A DNA stretch of 64,000 nt from Stenotrophomonas maltophilia. GTDB lineage: Bacteria > Pseudomonadota > Gammaproteobacteria > Xanthomonadales > Xanthomonadaceae. Each line of letters opens with the position of its first letter. The first letter of the stretch is position 1. Where the stretch lies: contig NZ_NEQV01000008.1 in NCBI RefSeq assembly GCF_002799245.1, positions 62,001 through 126,000 of the forward strand, written 5' to 3'. The translations under genes were made by a program, and so were the position numbers. This document shows positions 55,599 through 63,446 of the stretch, one piece after another. Below the pieces are notes generated by a model, which did not search any database, had not been told where the DNA came from, and saw nothing but the letters and a program-made list of their open reading frames with translations.

Positions 55599-56032
55599 GC
55601 GCGGTTCCCGACCTTGCGACCATGCAGCTGCTGCTGCGCCAGGGGCGTTGGCCAGCGCTGCTGTCGCTGGGGCTGCTGCTGGTGGCGTTGCTGCTGCTTG
55701 GCATCGAACCCGGGCTGGCGATGATCGCCGCTGGCCTGTTGCTGCTCAGTCTTGCCGCGGGGCTCGTGCAGGCCTACCACGCGTGGCGGGTAGGCCTGGA
55801 TGCCAGCCTGCTGCAGCTGTTGCGCGATGAAGGGCTGGACGGCGAAGCCGCTGCGCACCGTACCGACCAGCTGCTGCACGACAGTGGCCTGCGCCGTACG
55901 CGGCCCGACGCGCCGCTGCGCGGCTGGGACGTGCGCTGGGCCGGCATGCGCCGCCTGCTGCTGCGCCAGTACCTGCTGACGGCAGTGCAGGCCGCACTAC
56001 TGGTTCTGGCCGTGTTGTGGCCGCAGACGTGA
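55595..56032 (+). CDS. Small membrane protein of unknown function in the ynb-like cluster
   Basis: I do not recognise this 145-residue protein. It has an amphipathic N-terminus, two membrane helices (about 20-38 and 42-58), a charged middle (RDEGLDGEAAAHRTDQLLHD) and a C-terminal helix (about 120-142). It overlaps the YnbD-like gene by 4 bases (ATGA) and ends 13 bases before the acyltransferase gene, so it is part of the same transcript. It may be a scaffold for the membrane enzymes around it; this is inference. Confidence 0.75.
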   Translation: MSAVPDLATMQLLLRQGRWPALLSLGLLLVALLLLGIEPGLAMIAAGLLLLSLAAGLVQAYHAWRVGLDASLLQLLRDEGLDGEAAAHRTDQLLHDSGLRRTRPDAPLRGWDVRWAGMRRLLLRQYLLTAVQAALLVLAVLWPQT

Positions 56033-56045
56033 ACGGGAGGGACCG

Positions 56046-56675
56046 ATGTTCGCCGAACTGATTGCCCGCGCCTGCAGTGGCGCGATCCATGTGGTGACCG
56101 GCGCCCGCGCGCTGTGGATCGGCTGTGCGCCGTCCAGCGAGCGCCGCGTGTACTACGGCAACCACGCCAGCCATGGTGACTTCGTGCTGATCTGGTCGTC
56201 GATGCCACCGGCTTTGCGACGCCAGGTGCGCCCGGTTGCCGCAGCCGAATACTGGCAGCGCGACGGCCTGCGCCGCTACCTGATCGATGCGGTGTTCAAC
56301 GGCGTCCTGGTCGAGCGCGAGGCAGGCCATCGCCAGCAGGACCCGTTGCAGGCGCTGCGTGATGCGGTGGACGAAGACTGCTCGCTGATCCTGTTCCCGG
56401 AAGGCACGCGCAATGTGGGCGACGAGCCGCTGCTGCCGTTCAAGAGCGGCATCTACCACCTGGCGCGGCAACGGCCGGAGCTGGAGTTCGTGCCGGTGTG
56501 GATCGACAACCTGAAGCGGGTGATGCCGAAGGGCCGGTTCCTGCCGCTGCCGCTGCTGTGCACGGCCACCTTCGGCACGCCGCTGCGGCTGCAGGCCGAC
56601 GAGGACAAGGCCGCGTTCCTGGCCCGCAGCCGGCAGGCGCTGCTGGACCTGGCGCCGAATGGAGGGCGCGCATGA
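56046..56675 (+). CDS. PlsC-type 1-acyl-glycerophosphate acyltransferase
   Basis: The 209-residue protein has the PlsC motifs NHASHGD (H-X4-D, about 39-45), RYLIDAVFNGVLVERE, and FPEGTRN (about 119-125). It acylates a lysophospholipid or glycerol-phosphate-like acceptor with an acyl-CoA or acyl-ACP. It has a hydrophobic N-terminus that should associate with the inner membrane. It is the fifth gene of the ynb-like cluster and overlaps the CdsA-like gene by 4 bases (ATGA). The E. coli ynbABCD set, as I recall it, lacks this gene. Confidence 0.88.
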   Translation: MFAELIARACSGAIHVVTGARALWIGCAPSSERRVYYGNHASHGDFVLIWSSMPPALRRQVRPVAAAEYWQRDGLRRYLIDAVFNGVLVEREAGHRQQDPLQALRDAVDEDCSLILFPEGTRNVGDEPLLPFKSGIYHLARQRPELEFVPVWIDNLKRVMPKGRFLPLPLLCTATFGTPLRLQADEDKAAFLARSRQALLDLAPNGGRA

Positions 56676-57667
56676 GCTATCTGATGGACGTGTCCGGTGA
56701 CCTGGCCGCGCGCAGCGTGGGCCAGCAGACCGGCCTGTTGTTCGCCGGCGTGGGCGCAGTGCTGGTACTGGCCACGCTGGTGGCGGAGACCCTGCGCTGG
56801 CGCCAGCGCGGCCGGCCCAGTGCGGTGATCGCCAATCTGGTGTCGCGCATCCGCGCCTGGTGGGTGATGGCGATCGTGGTCGGGCTGGCGTTGTTCTTCG
56901 GCCGTGCCGGGGTGATCGTGCTGTTCGCGATCATCTCGCTGTTCGCGCTGCGCGAGTTCATTACCCTGGCACCGACGCGCTCGGGCGACTACTACGCGCT
57001 GCTGGCCGCGTTCTACATCGTACTGCCGTGGCAGTACTACCTGGTGTGGATCGACTGGTACGGCATGTACACACTGCTGATCCCGGTCTATGCATTCTTG
57101 TTCCTGCCGATCCTGTCGACCATCGGCGGTGACACCACGCACTACCTGGAGCGGACGGCGAAGGTGCAGTGGGGGCTGATGATCTGCGTGTTCTGCATTT
57201 CGCATGTACCGCTGCTGCTGAACCTGCATGTGCCCGGCCATGATCCTTCGCGCAACGTGTTGCTGTTCGCCTTCCTGGTGATCGTGGTGCAGTCCTCGGA
57301 CGTGCTGCAGTACATCTGGGGCAAGCTGCTCGGCAAGCACCTGATCGCGCCGAAGCTGTCGCCCTCGAAGACGGTGGAGGGCTTCGTGGGTGGCGTGCTG
57401 AGTGCCAGCGCGCTGGGTGCGGCGCTGTGGTGGATCACCCCGTTCACGCCGCTGCAGGCATTCGGCCTGTCGCTGCTGATCAACCTGATGGGGTTCTGGG
57501 GGGGGCTGGTGATGTCGGCGATCAAGCGCGACCGCGGCATCAAGGACTGGGGCCACATGATCGAGGGCCATGGCGGCATGCTCGACCGGCTCGATTCAGT
57601 GTGCTTCGCCGCGCCGGTGTTCTTCCATGTGGTGCGGTATTACTGGAAGGCGGGCGGGGGCGGGTGA
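56672..57667 (+). CDS. ynbB: CDP-diacylglycerol synthase (CdsA family), YnbB-like
   Basis: The 331-residue membrane protein has about eight helices and the CdsA signature SAIKRDRGIKDWGHMIEGHG followed by GMLDRLDS (about 285-312). It converts phosphatidate and CTP to CDP-diacylglycerol, the donor for the YnbA-like transferase encoded at the other end of the cluster. In E. coli YnbB can support CDP-DAG-dependent glycolipid (MPIase) synthesis beside CdsA. It overlaps the acyltransferase gene and ends before a REP cluster; no intrinsic terminator is visible. Confidence 0.9.
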   Translation: MSYLMDVSGDLAARSVGQQTGLLFAGVGAVLVLATLVAETLRWRQRGRPSAVIANLVSRIRAWWVMAIVVGLALFFGRAGVIVLFAIISLFALREFITLAPTRSGDYYALLAAFYIVLPWQYYLVWIDWYGMYTLLIPVYAFLFLPILSTIGGDTTHYLERTAKVQWGLMICVFCISHVPLLLNLHVPGHDPSRNVLLFAFLVIVVQSSDVLQYIWGKLLGKHLIAPKLSPSKTVEGFVGGVLSASALGAALWWITPFTPLQAFGLSLLINLMGFWGGLVMSAIKRDRGIKDWGHMIEGHGGMLDRLDSVCFAAPVFFHVVRYYWKAGGGG

Positions 57668-57680
57668 CCGCACCGGGTGT

Positions 57681-57804
57681 CATCCACGCATGGCGTGGAT
57701 CTACCGGGCGGGGGGCGGGTGATTGCACCAGGGGCATCCACGCATGGCGTGGATCTACCGGTCCTGCCATTGTTCATGGGTTTGCCGGCCAGCGGCCGGC
57801 ACTA
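57681..57804. repeat. Cluster of three GTAG-type REP units
   Basis: CATCCACGCATGGCGTGGAT is repeated at 57681-57704 and 57735-57758, each ending CTAC, and a third unit with the GCCGGCCAGCGGCCGGC core ends in CACTAC at about 57784-57804. They separate the lipid cluster from convergent fis. Confidence 0.85.
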
Positions 57805-57815
57805 CCCGTGCGCGC

Positions 57816-58091
57816 TTACGCGCTGATGCCGTATTCCTTCAGCTTCTTGCGCAGGGTGGCGCGGTGGATGCCCAGCATCGCCGCGGCGCGGCTCTGGTTG
57901 CCTTCGCAGTGGTTGAGCACTTCCACGAACAACGGGATTTCCATCTCGCGCAGCACGATCTCGTAGACATCGTCCGCGTCGCAGCCATCAAGGTCACGCA
58001 GGTAGCGGCGCACGGACTGGGCGACGTGTTCACGCAGCGGTGGCCGGGGAGCGCCACGACTGTTGTCAGGACGAGAGAGGACAGCGTTCAA
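57816..58091 (-). CDS. fis: DNA-binding protein Fis
   Basis: The 91-residue protein ends with the Fis helix-turn-helix ALQYTRGNQ-type region, here EGNQSRAAAMLGIHRATLRKKL, and has the N-terminal arm and dimer helices (VYEIVLREMEIPLFVEVLNH). Fis bends DNA and tunes growth-phase transcription. The reading frame is open further upstream to 58142, but no ATG is available; I favour the TTG at 58091 (MNAVLSRPDNSRG) for family length, without a strong ribosome-binding site. It follows DUF3426 and prmA on the same strand, the usual dus/prmA-fis environment. Confidence 0.87.
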   Translation of the reverse strand: MNAVLSRPDNSRGAPRPPLREHVAQSVRRYLRDLDGCDADDVYEIVLREMEIPLFVEVLNHCEGNQSRAAAMLGIHRATLRKKLKEYGISA

Positions 58092-58205
58092 GGGGGTTCC
58101 CGATTCGGTTGGCCCGTGCGCGCGGAGCGCGCGGCCGGACAAGGTGGTGGCGGCCAGTCTAGCGCGAGCGTGCCCGACCTGCCACGGCTGGTGCCTCTAC
58201 CTTGG

Positions 58206-58973
58206 TCAGAGGAAGTCGAAGGTGAATGCGACGGTGGATGCGGCGGGCTCCTGCACGCGGAACGCGATGCGTGCACTCTGGCCCGGTTCCAGCAGGGCCG
58301 CGCCGGGGTTCTCGCCGAGGTACTGCGCGGGTGCGAACACGCCGCTGCCGATCACCCGGCCATCGGCATCGGACAGCGACAGGCGCAGGTCCGGCCAGGC
58401 CTGTGCCCAGCGCGCATCGTTGCGGATGCTGGCCTGCACCTGCAGCACGCCGGCCTGGCCTGGCAGGGGCCGGATCTCGCGGCTGGTCATGGTGAACGCG
58501 GCCGGCTCGTGCCAGGCCGGCAGGCTGCAGCGCAGTACGCCGCACAGTGCCCCCAGCCAGGCGCGGTTGCCGGCGTCGGCGGCCAGTCGTGCACGATCGG
58601 CCAGCACGCTCTGCAGGACCAGCAGCAGTGCCAGCCCGGCGACCAGCACCCAGTGCCAGCGCGGCGTCGGCAGCGCGCGTGGCCGCGTGGTGCCCAGGAA
58701 ACTCGGCGCATCGCCGGCCACGGCCTGCGGGGCCGGGGTGGCAACGACGGGTTCGATCCCGGCCGCTCCGTCGAGGATGACGATGTCATCGCTCTGTCGC
58801 GTTTCCTCCATCGGCGGCATGTCCGTGGCCAGCGGGTCGCGGGTTTCCGCTGCCGGGATGTCACGCATCGCCGGGTCGGGCGTGTGCGCATCGGTCGCAG
58901 GTGCAGCTTCGCCTTCCGGCGCGGGGCGCAGGAAGGTGGCCAAAGGGCGGCGCGGCGGGTTCGGCTCGGACAT
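58206..58973 (-). CDS. DUF3426 domain protein
   Basis: The 255-residue protein has a low-complexity acidic N-terminus (about 1-105), one membrane helix (about 108-126, WVLVAGLALLLVLQSVL) and a C-terminal DUF3426 domain (about 140-255) with the family CxLP(A/P)W start LRCSLPAW. Many DUF3426 proteins begin with an MJ0042-type zinc ribbon; this one has no such cysteines. Function is unknown. It lies between prmA and fis, the usual place for this gene in the Xanthomonadaceae. The ATG at 58973 (MSEPNPPRR) is used. Confidence 0.85.
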   Translation of the reverse strand: MSEPNPPRRPLATFLRPAPEGEAAPATDAHTPDPAMRDIPAAETRDPLATDMPPMEETRQSDDIVILDGAAGIEPVVATPAPQAVAGDAPSFLGTTRPRALPTPRWHWVLVAGLALLLVLQSVLADRARLAADAGNRAWLGALCGVLRCSLPAWHEPAAFTMTSREIRPLPGQAGVLQVQASIRNDARWAQAWPDLRLSLSDADGRVIGSGVFAPAQYLGENPGAALLEPGQSARIAFRVQEPAASTVAFTFDFL

Positions 58974-59015
58974 GCTCAGGGTGCGGGCTCGGATCCAGCG
59001 GTCATTCAATCACGA

Positions 59016-59936
59016 TCAGGCGCGGCGCACGCCGGTGATACGCATCCAGTCACCATCCTGGGTGGCCTGCAGATCGTCGAACCACGCGGCATAGCGCTGC
59101 AGCAGTTCGCCTTCCTGGCCATGCAGGATGCCCGACAGGGCGATGCGGCCGCCGGTGGCGACGCGCGCGGCCAGCAGCTCGGCCAGTGCATCCAGCGCCG
59201 AGGCGAGGATGTTGGCAACCACGACCGGATAGGTGGCGACCGGTTCGTCCTGTGGCAGGTATACGTGCATGCGGGCCTGCTCGCCATTGCGTTCGGCATT
59301 GTCGGCGGTGGCGACCAGCGCCTGCGGGTCGTTGTCCACGCCGATGGCGTCGGCGGCACCCAGCTTCAGCGCTGCCAGCGCGAGGATGCCCGAGCCGCAG
59401 CCGAAGTCGAGCACGCGCTGGCCCTGCAGCTGGCCGTCCACGGCCAGCTGGTCCAGCCAGCGCAGGCACAGTGCGGTGGTCGGGTGGGTGCCCGAGCCGA
59501 ACGCCAGGCCCGGGTCCAGCCGCACCACGGCGGCATCGGCGGCCTGCGCGGCGTCCGGCAGTTCATGGTTCCACGGCACGATCCAGGTACGGCTGCCGAA
59601 ATCCATCGGCTGGAACTGGTCCAGCCAGGCGCGTTCCCAGTCCTCGTCCTCGACCGCGCGGAAGCTGCCGCCGCTCCAGTCCAGTTCCGGGTCGAACGAT
59701 TCCAGTGCGGCCAGCAGCAACAGCGCATTGCTGTCGGCGGGGAACAGTGCGCTCAGCACCAGGGTGTCCCACAGGGGGGTTTCACCTACGCCGGGTTCAA
59801 GGATGGCCTGTTCGTTGCTGGTGTCAGCTTCGGCATCGAGCAGGGTCACGGCCAGTGCGCCAACGTCCTCCAGCGCATTTTCATAGCGGGGCTGGGTGGC
59901 TTCGGTGCAGCGCAGGGTCAGTTCCAGGAACGGCAT
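59016..59936 (-). CDS. prmA: Ribosomal protein L11 methyltransferase
   Basis: The 306-residue enzyme has the PrmA N-terminal substrate-recognition domain (MPFLELTLRC ... DWERAWLDQFQPM), the motif DPGLAFGSGTHPTT, the SAM-binding glycine motif LDFGCGSGILALAAL and VVANILA. It trimethylates ribosomal protein L11. The ATG at 59936 matches the family start; the frame is open further upstream, but that part is not conserved. DUF3426 starts 42 bases downstream of its stop. It is divergent from the unknown gene at 60101. Confidence 0.95.
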   Translation of the reverse strand: MPFLELTLRCTEATQPRYENALEDVGALAVTLLDAEADTSNEQAILEPGVGETPLWDTLVLSALFPADSNALLLLAALESFDPELDWSGGSFRAVEDEDWERAWLDQFQPMDFGSRTWIVPWNHELPDAAQAADAAVVRLDPGLAFGSGTHPTTALCLRWLDQLAVDGQLQGQRVLDFGCGSGILALAALKLGAADAIGVDNDPQALVATADNAERNGEQARMHVYLPQDEPVATYPVVVANILASALDALAELLAARVATGGRIALSGILHGQEGELLQRYAAWFDDLQATQDGDWMRITGVRRA

Positions 59937-60100
59937 GGCGGTGGGGACAGTCGCGGGAAAGGGGGCCATGCTAGACCATCGGGGCGTCTCCGTATTGCCT
60001 GAGATGCCACCCCGAGATGAACGGGGGTAGTTCAGACAGGCCTCTCCGGCCTTGCTAAACTCGGCGCTTTCCTGTGCGCCGTGATCGCTTACCGCCGCCG

Positions 60101-61066
60101 ATGGCCTTCGCTCCGACCCTGAAAACCTGGTTGCTCGTGCTGCCGGCGGTGGCCGTGCTGGGCGTGGCCGGGTATCGGGCCAGCGGCCACGCTGCGGGCG
60201 TGGCATCGCCGTCGCCGGACCTGCCGACCGCCGTGGCCAGCCGCGACAGCGGAGCGCCGCTGCCGGTGGTACCAGAAGCGCTGGCGCGGCGGCTGGCCGC
60301 CTTCGAGCGCGGCAACATGCTGCCGTCGGGCCTGCCGCTGGACCTCCGTGCCGACATCGAAGACGCCAGCGATCTGTATGCCTACGCCCAGCGCCTGCGC
60401 GTGCAGGCCGATTCCGGAAACCATGAGGCGCGCTGGATGCTCAGCCGCGTCTATGACTATTGCGCGCAGTACGCACTTGATCCGGGCGGCTACCGCCTGG
60501 ACAACAACGTACTGAGCGGGCTGGGCTTGACCGCAGCGCCGGCGATGATCGAGGCACGCGAGCGCGTGGCGCAGCGGTGTGGCGGTTTCGTGCCGGGTGA
60601 CAAGCTGGGCGCGGCGCTGGTGCTGGCCGAACGCCGCAAGGCGGCCGCGCAGGGCAACCTTGCCGCAGAAGCATCGCTGTTCGCCGAGGGTGAGCCGTTG
60701 CATGACAGTGCCGAGTACCGCCGTGACCTGGTCGAGCGCGTGCGCACCTCGCGTGATCCGGAGGCCTATATGGCCATCGCGCCGGGCATGGGCGTGCGTG
60801 CAGCCGGTGACAGCGCGCTCGATGGCCTGGTGGCGGGCGAACAGCTCAGTGAACTTGCATGGCGGCTTGCGGCCTGCGAACTCGGTCTACCGTGTGGAGC
60901 GGACAGCGTGCTGGTCAACAGTTTGTGTGCGAACGGAGGGATCTGTTCGCAGGATGGAGCGCAGGATTTCCGGGATTTCGTGTATGACGCTGCGGTATCG
61001 CGGCAAGGTGCTGGGAAAATGAAGGAATGGATCAAGCGATTGGTTGGAAAGAGGGACGGCCGATGA
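60101..61066 (+). CDS. Conserved hypothetical protein with N-terminal membrane anchor
   Basis: I do not recognise this 321-residue protein. It has an N-terminal membrane helix (about 8-24, WLLVLPAVAVLGVAGY), probably an uncleaved anchor, then a soluble helical domain that resembles a lone Sel1/TPR-like region (ADSGNHEARWMLSRVYDYC and AAQGNLAAEASLFAEG) and several cysteines near the C-terminus (ACELGLPC, SLCANGGIC), which may form disulfides in the periplasm. The ATG at 60101 is used. Its stop overlaps the next gene as ATGA. Confidence 0.7.
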   Translation: MAFAPTLKTWLLVLPAVAVLGVAGYRASGHAAGVASPSPDLPTAVASRDSGAPLPVVPEALARRLAAFERGNMLPSGLPLDLRADIEDASDLYAYAQRLRVQADSGNHEARWMLSRVYDYCAQYALDPGGYRLDNNVLSGLGLTAAPAMIEARERVAQRCGGFVPGDKLGAALVLAERRKAAAQGNLAAEASLFAEGEPLHDSAEYRRDLVERVRTSRDPEAYMAIAPGMGVRAAGDSALDGLVAGEQLSELAWRLAACELGLPCGADSVLVNSLCANGGICSQDGAQDFRDFVYDAAVSRQGAGKMKEWIKRLVGKRDGR

Positions 61067-61437
61067 ATTACCGTCGATTCCTGCATGGGGCCAAGTTCTG
61101 GTTCTGGGTGGCGCTGTTCGTGGCCTACTCGGCCGGTGCGGTCGGCCTGCTGATGATCGATACCTACGAGGATCGCTACCGGCATCTGTCGAAGGTGGAA
61201 CTGACCACGGTGAAGGCGCAGGAGGACGTGCGCCGCGCCGGTGCCAGCCAGGTCGCTGCGGTCTATCGCGCGCAGAGTGGCATGCCGTTCGCTTCACTGC
61301 CGGCCGGCAGCACCTTCCAGGTGGTGTGGCCGGATGGTTCCACCGAAACCATGGTGATCGTCGATCCAACCTCGCCCAATGGCGTGCGGCCGCTGGCCAA
61401 CTCGCAGATTCCGGCGACGGCGGCGGACGCGCGCTGA
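61063..61437 (+). CDS. Conserved hypothetical membrane protein
   Basis: The 124-residue protein has one N-terminal membrane helix (about 12-33, FWFWVALFVAYSAGAVGLLMI) and a periplasmic part with a central Ala-rich helix and a small beta-rich C-terminus (GSTFQVVWPDGSTETMVIVD). I do not recognise the family. The ATG at 61063 overlaps the upstream stop, so the two unknown genes are translationally coupled. A REP unit and a bidirectional terminator follow. Confidence 0.7.
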   Translation: MNYRRFLHGAKFWFWVALFVAYSAGAVGLLMIDTYEDRYRHLSKVELTTVKAQEDVRRAGASQVAAVYRAQSGMPFASLPAGSTFQVVWPDGSTETMVIVDPTSPNGVRPLANSQIPATAADAR

Positions 61438-61447
61438 GCCGGTTCCG

Positions 61448-61475
61448 GTAGAGCCGAGCCTGCGCTCGGCTCCAC
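61448..61475. repeat. GTAG-type REP unit
   Basis: GTAGAGCCGAGC-CTGC-GCTCGGCTCCAC lies 11 bases after the stop of the small membrane protein and just before the shared terminator. Confidence 0.8.
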
Positions 61476-61483
61476 GGCAACAG

Positions 61484-61513
61484 AAAAAGGGCGGGGATAT
61501 CCCCGCCCTTTTC
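61484..61513. terminator. Bidirectional intrinsic terminator
   Basis: AAAAAGGGCGGGG-ATAT-CCCCGCCCTTTT serves both the plus-strand unknown genes and, read on the minus strand, accC, whose stop is at 61535. Confidence 0.9.
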
Positions 61514-61534
61514 ATGTCCAGCACCTGCTACCGA

Positions 61535-62902
61535 TCAGGTCAGCGCGATCGGCTTGTTCTTGCGCTCGGCAAGACGCTTTTCCAGGTAATGGATGTTCTG
61601 GCCACCGGCCTGGAAGCCCTTGTCGCGCATGATCCGCTGCTGCAGGGCAATGTTGGTCTTGATGCCATCGACCACCATCTCGCTCAGTGCCACCCGCATG
61701 CGGGCGATGGCGGTTTCGCGGTCCGGACCGTGCACGATCAGCTTGCCGATCATCGAGTCGTAGTTCGACGGCACGCGGTAGCCACTGTAGATGTGGGTGT
61801 CCACGCGCACGCCGGGGCCACCCGGCGGGTGGAAGCCGGTGATGGTGCCCGGGCTCGGCACGAAGGTCTCAGCGTCTTCGGCGTTGATGCGGCACTCGAT
61901 GGCATGGCCGGTCAGCACCACGTCGCTCTGCTTGATCGACAGCTTCTGGCCAGCGGCGATCTTCAGCTGCTCGGCCACCAGGTCGATGCCGGTGACCATT
62001 TCGGTGACCGGATGCTCCACCTGGATGCGGGTGTTCATTTCGATGAAGTAGAAGCGGCCGTCCTCGTACAGGAACTCGAACGTGCCGGCACCGCGGTAGC
62101 CGATGCGCACGCAGGCTTCGGTACACACCTTGCCGATCTGCTCGCGCTGTTCGGCGCTGATGCCCGGTGCCGGTGCTTCTTCCACCACCTTCTGGTGGCG
62201 GCGCTGCATCGAGCAGTCACGTTCGCCGAGGTGGATGGCGTTGCCCTGGCCGTCGGCCAGCACCTGGATCTCCACATGGCGCGGATTCTCCAGGAACTTC
62301 TCCATGTAGACCTCGCCATTGCCGAACGCGGCCTTGGCCTCGCTCTTGGTGGTTTCGATCGAGGTCTTCAGCGAGGCTTCGGCGTGCACGACACGCATGC
62401 CGCGGCCACCGCCACCGCCGGCCGCCTTGATGATGACCGGATAACCGATCTCACGGGCGATCTTGGTGTTGGCGACGATGTCCTCGCCCAGCGGGCCGCC
62501 CGAGCCGGGCACGCACGGCACGCCGGCGGACTTCATGGCGCGGATGGCTTCGACCTTGTCACCCATCATGCGGATGGTGTCGGCCTTGGGGCCGATGAAG
62601 ATGAAGCCGGATTCTTCAACGCGCTCTGCGAAGTCTGCGTTCTCCGACAGGAAGCCGTAGCCCGGGTGGATGGCCTGGGCGTCGGTGACTTCCGCCGCGG
62701 CGATCAGCGCGGGGATGTTGAGGTAGCTCTGCGGCGACGGTGCCGGGCCGATGCAGACCGACTCGTCGGCCATGGCCACGTGCTTGAGGTTGCGGTCGAC
62801 CGTGGAGTGCACAGCCACCGTGCGGATGCCGAGGGTATGGCACGCGCGCAGGATGCGCAGCGCGATCTCCCCTCGGTTGGCGATGACGACTTTGTCGAGC
62901 AT
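61535..62902 (-). CDS. accC: Acetyl-CoA carboxylase, biotin carboxylase subunit
   Basis: The 455-residue enzyme begins MLDKVVIANRGEIALRILRA and has the ATP-grasp motif KAAGGGGGRGMRVV, the EKFLENPRHVEIQ segment and the MNTRIQVEHPVTEM catalytic motif. It carboxylates biotin on AccB with bicarbonate and ATP, the first half-reaction of fatty-acid synthesis. It starts 10 bases after the accB stop, the standard accBC operon. A bidirectional terminator follows. Confidence 0.97.
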   Translation of the reverse strand: MLDKVVIANRGEIALRILRACHTLGIRTVAVHSTVDRNLKHVAMADESVCIGPAPSPQSYLNIPALIAAAEVTDAQAIHPGYGFLSENADFAERVEESGFIFIGPKADTIRMMGDKVEAIRAMKSAGVPCVPGSGGPLGEDIVANTKIAREIGYPVIIKAAGGGGGRGMRVVHAEASLKTSIETTKSEAKAAFGNGEVYMEKFLENPRHVEIQVLADGQGNAIHLGERDCSMQRRHQKVVEEAPAPGISAEQREQIGKVCTEACVRIGYRGAGTFEFLYEDGRFYFIEMNTRIQVEHPVTEMVTGIDLVAEQLKIAAGQKLSIKQSDVVLTGHAIECRINAEDAETFVPSPGTITGFHPPGGPGVRVDTHIYSGYRVPSNYDSMIGKLIVHGPDRETAIARMRVALSEMVVDGIKTNIALQQRIMRDKGFQAGGQNIHYLEKRLAERKNKPIALT

Positions 62903-62912
62903 GGCGTGCCCC

Positions 62913-63392
62913 TCAGCCGATCACGAACAGCGGCTGGTCGAATTCCACCGGCTGGCCGTTCTCGCCGAGGATGGCGACGATGGTGCCGGACTTGTCGGCT
63001 TCGATCGGGTTGAACATCTTCATCGCTTCGATGATGGCCAGGGTTTCGCCTTCCTTGACCTGCTGGCCAACGGTGACGAAGGCCGGCTTGTCCGGGGCGG
63101 ACGAGGCGTAGAAGGTGCCGACCATCGGCGAGCGCAGCACGTGGCCTTCCGGCAGCGCCGGGCCCGGCTTGGCGGTGCCGCCGGTGGAGGCTTCGGTCGG
63201 CGACTGCATCGGCATCGCCTGCGGCGCCGGAGCGGCCGGAGCGGCATACACCGGGGCAGCAATCGGGGCGGCATAGCCGGCCACCGGGGCACGCGACAGG
63301 CGCACCGACTCTTCGCCTTCCTTGATTTCGATTTCAGCCAGGTTCGACTCTTCCAGCAGGTCGATCAGCTTCTTGATTTTGCGGAGATCCAT
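62913..63392 (-). CDS. accB: Acetyl-CoA carboxylase, biotin carboxyl carrier protein
   Basis: The 159-residue protein has the AccB N-terminal helix (MDLRKIKKLIDLLEESNLAE), an Ala/Pro-rich linker (about 36-80) and the C-terminal biotinyl domain with EAMKMFN, the acceptor Lys being K125, and the protruding-thumb segment YASSAPDKPAFV. It shuttles carboxybiotin between AccC and AccAD. It is the first gene of accBC; the LprI-like gene ends 54 bases upstream on the same strand. Confidence 0.96.
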   Translation of the reverse strand: MDLRKIKKLIDLLEESNLAEIEIKEGEESVRLSRAPVAGYAAPIAAPVYAAPAAPAPQAMPMQSPTEASTGGTAKPGPALPEGHVLRSPMVGTFYASSAPDKPAFVTVGQQVKEGETLAIIEAMKMFNPIEADKSGTIVAILGENGQPVEFDQPLFVIG

Positions 63393-63446
63393 GGTGGCCT
63401 CTTTGCTCTTGATGTCAGTGTGGTGGAGAGTGCGGTTGCACCCGGG

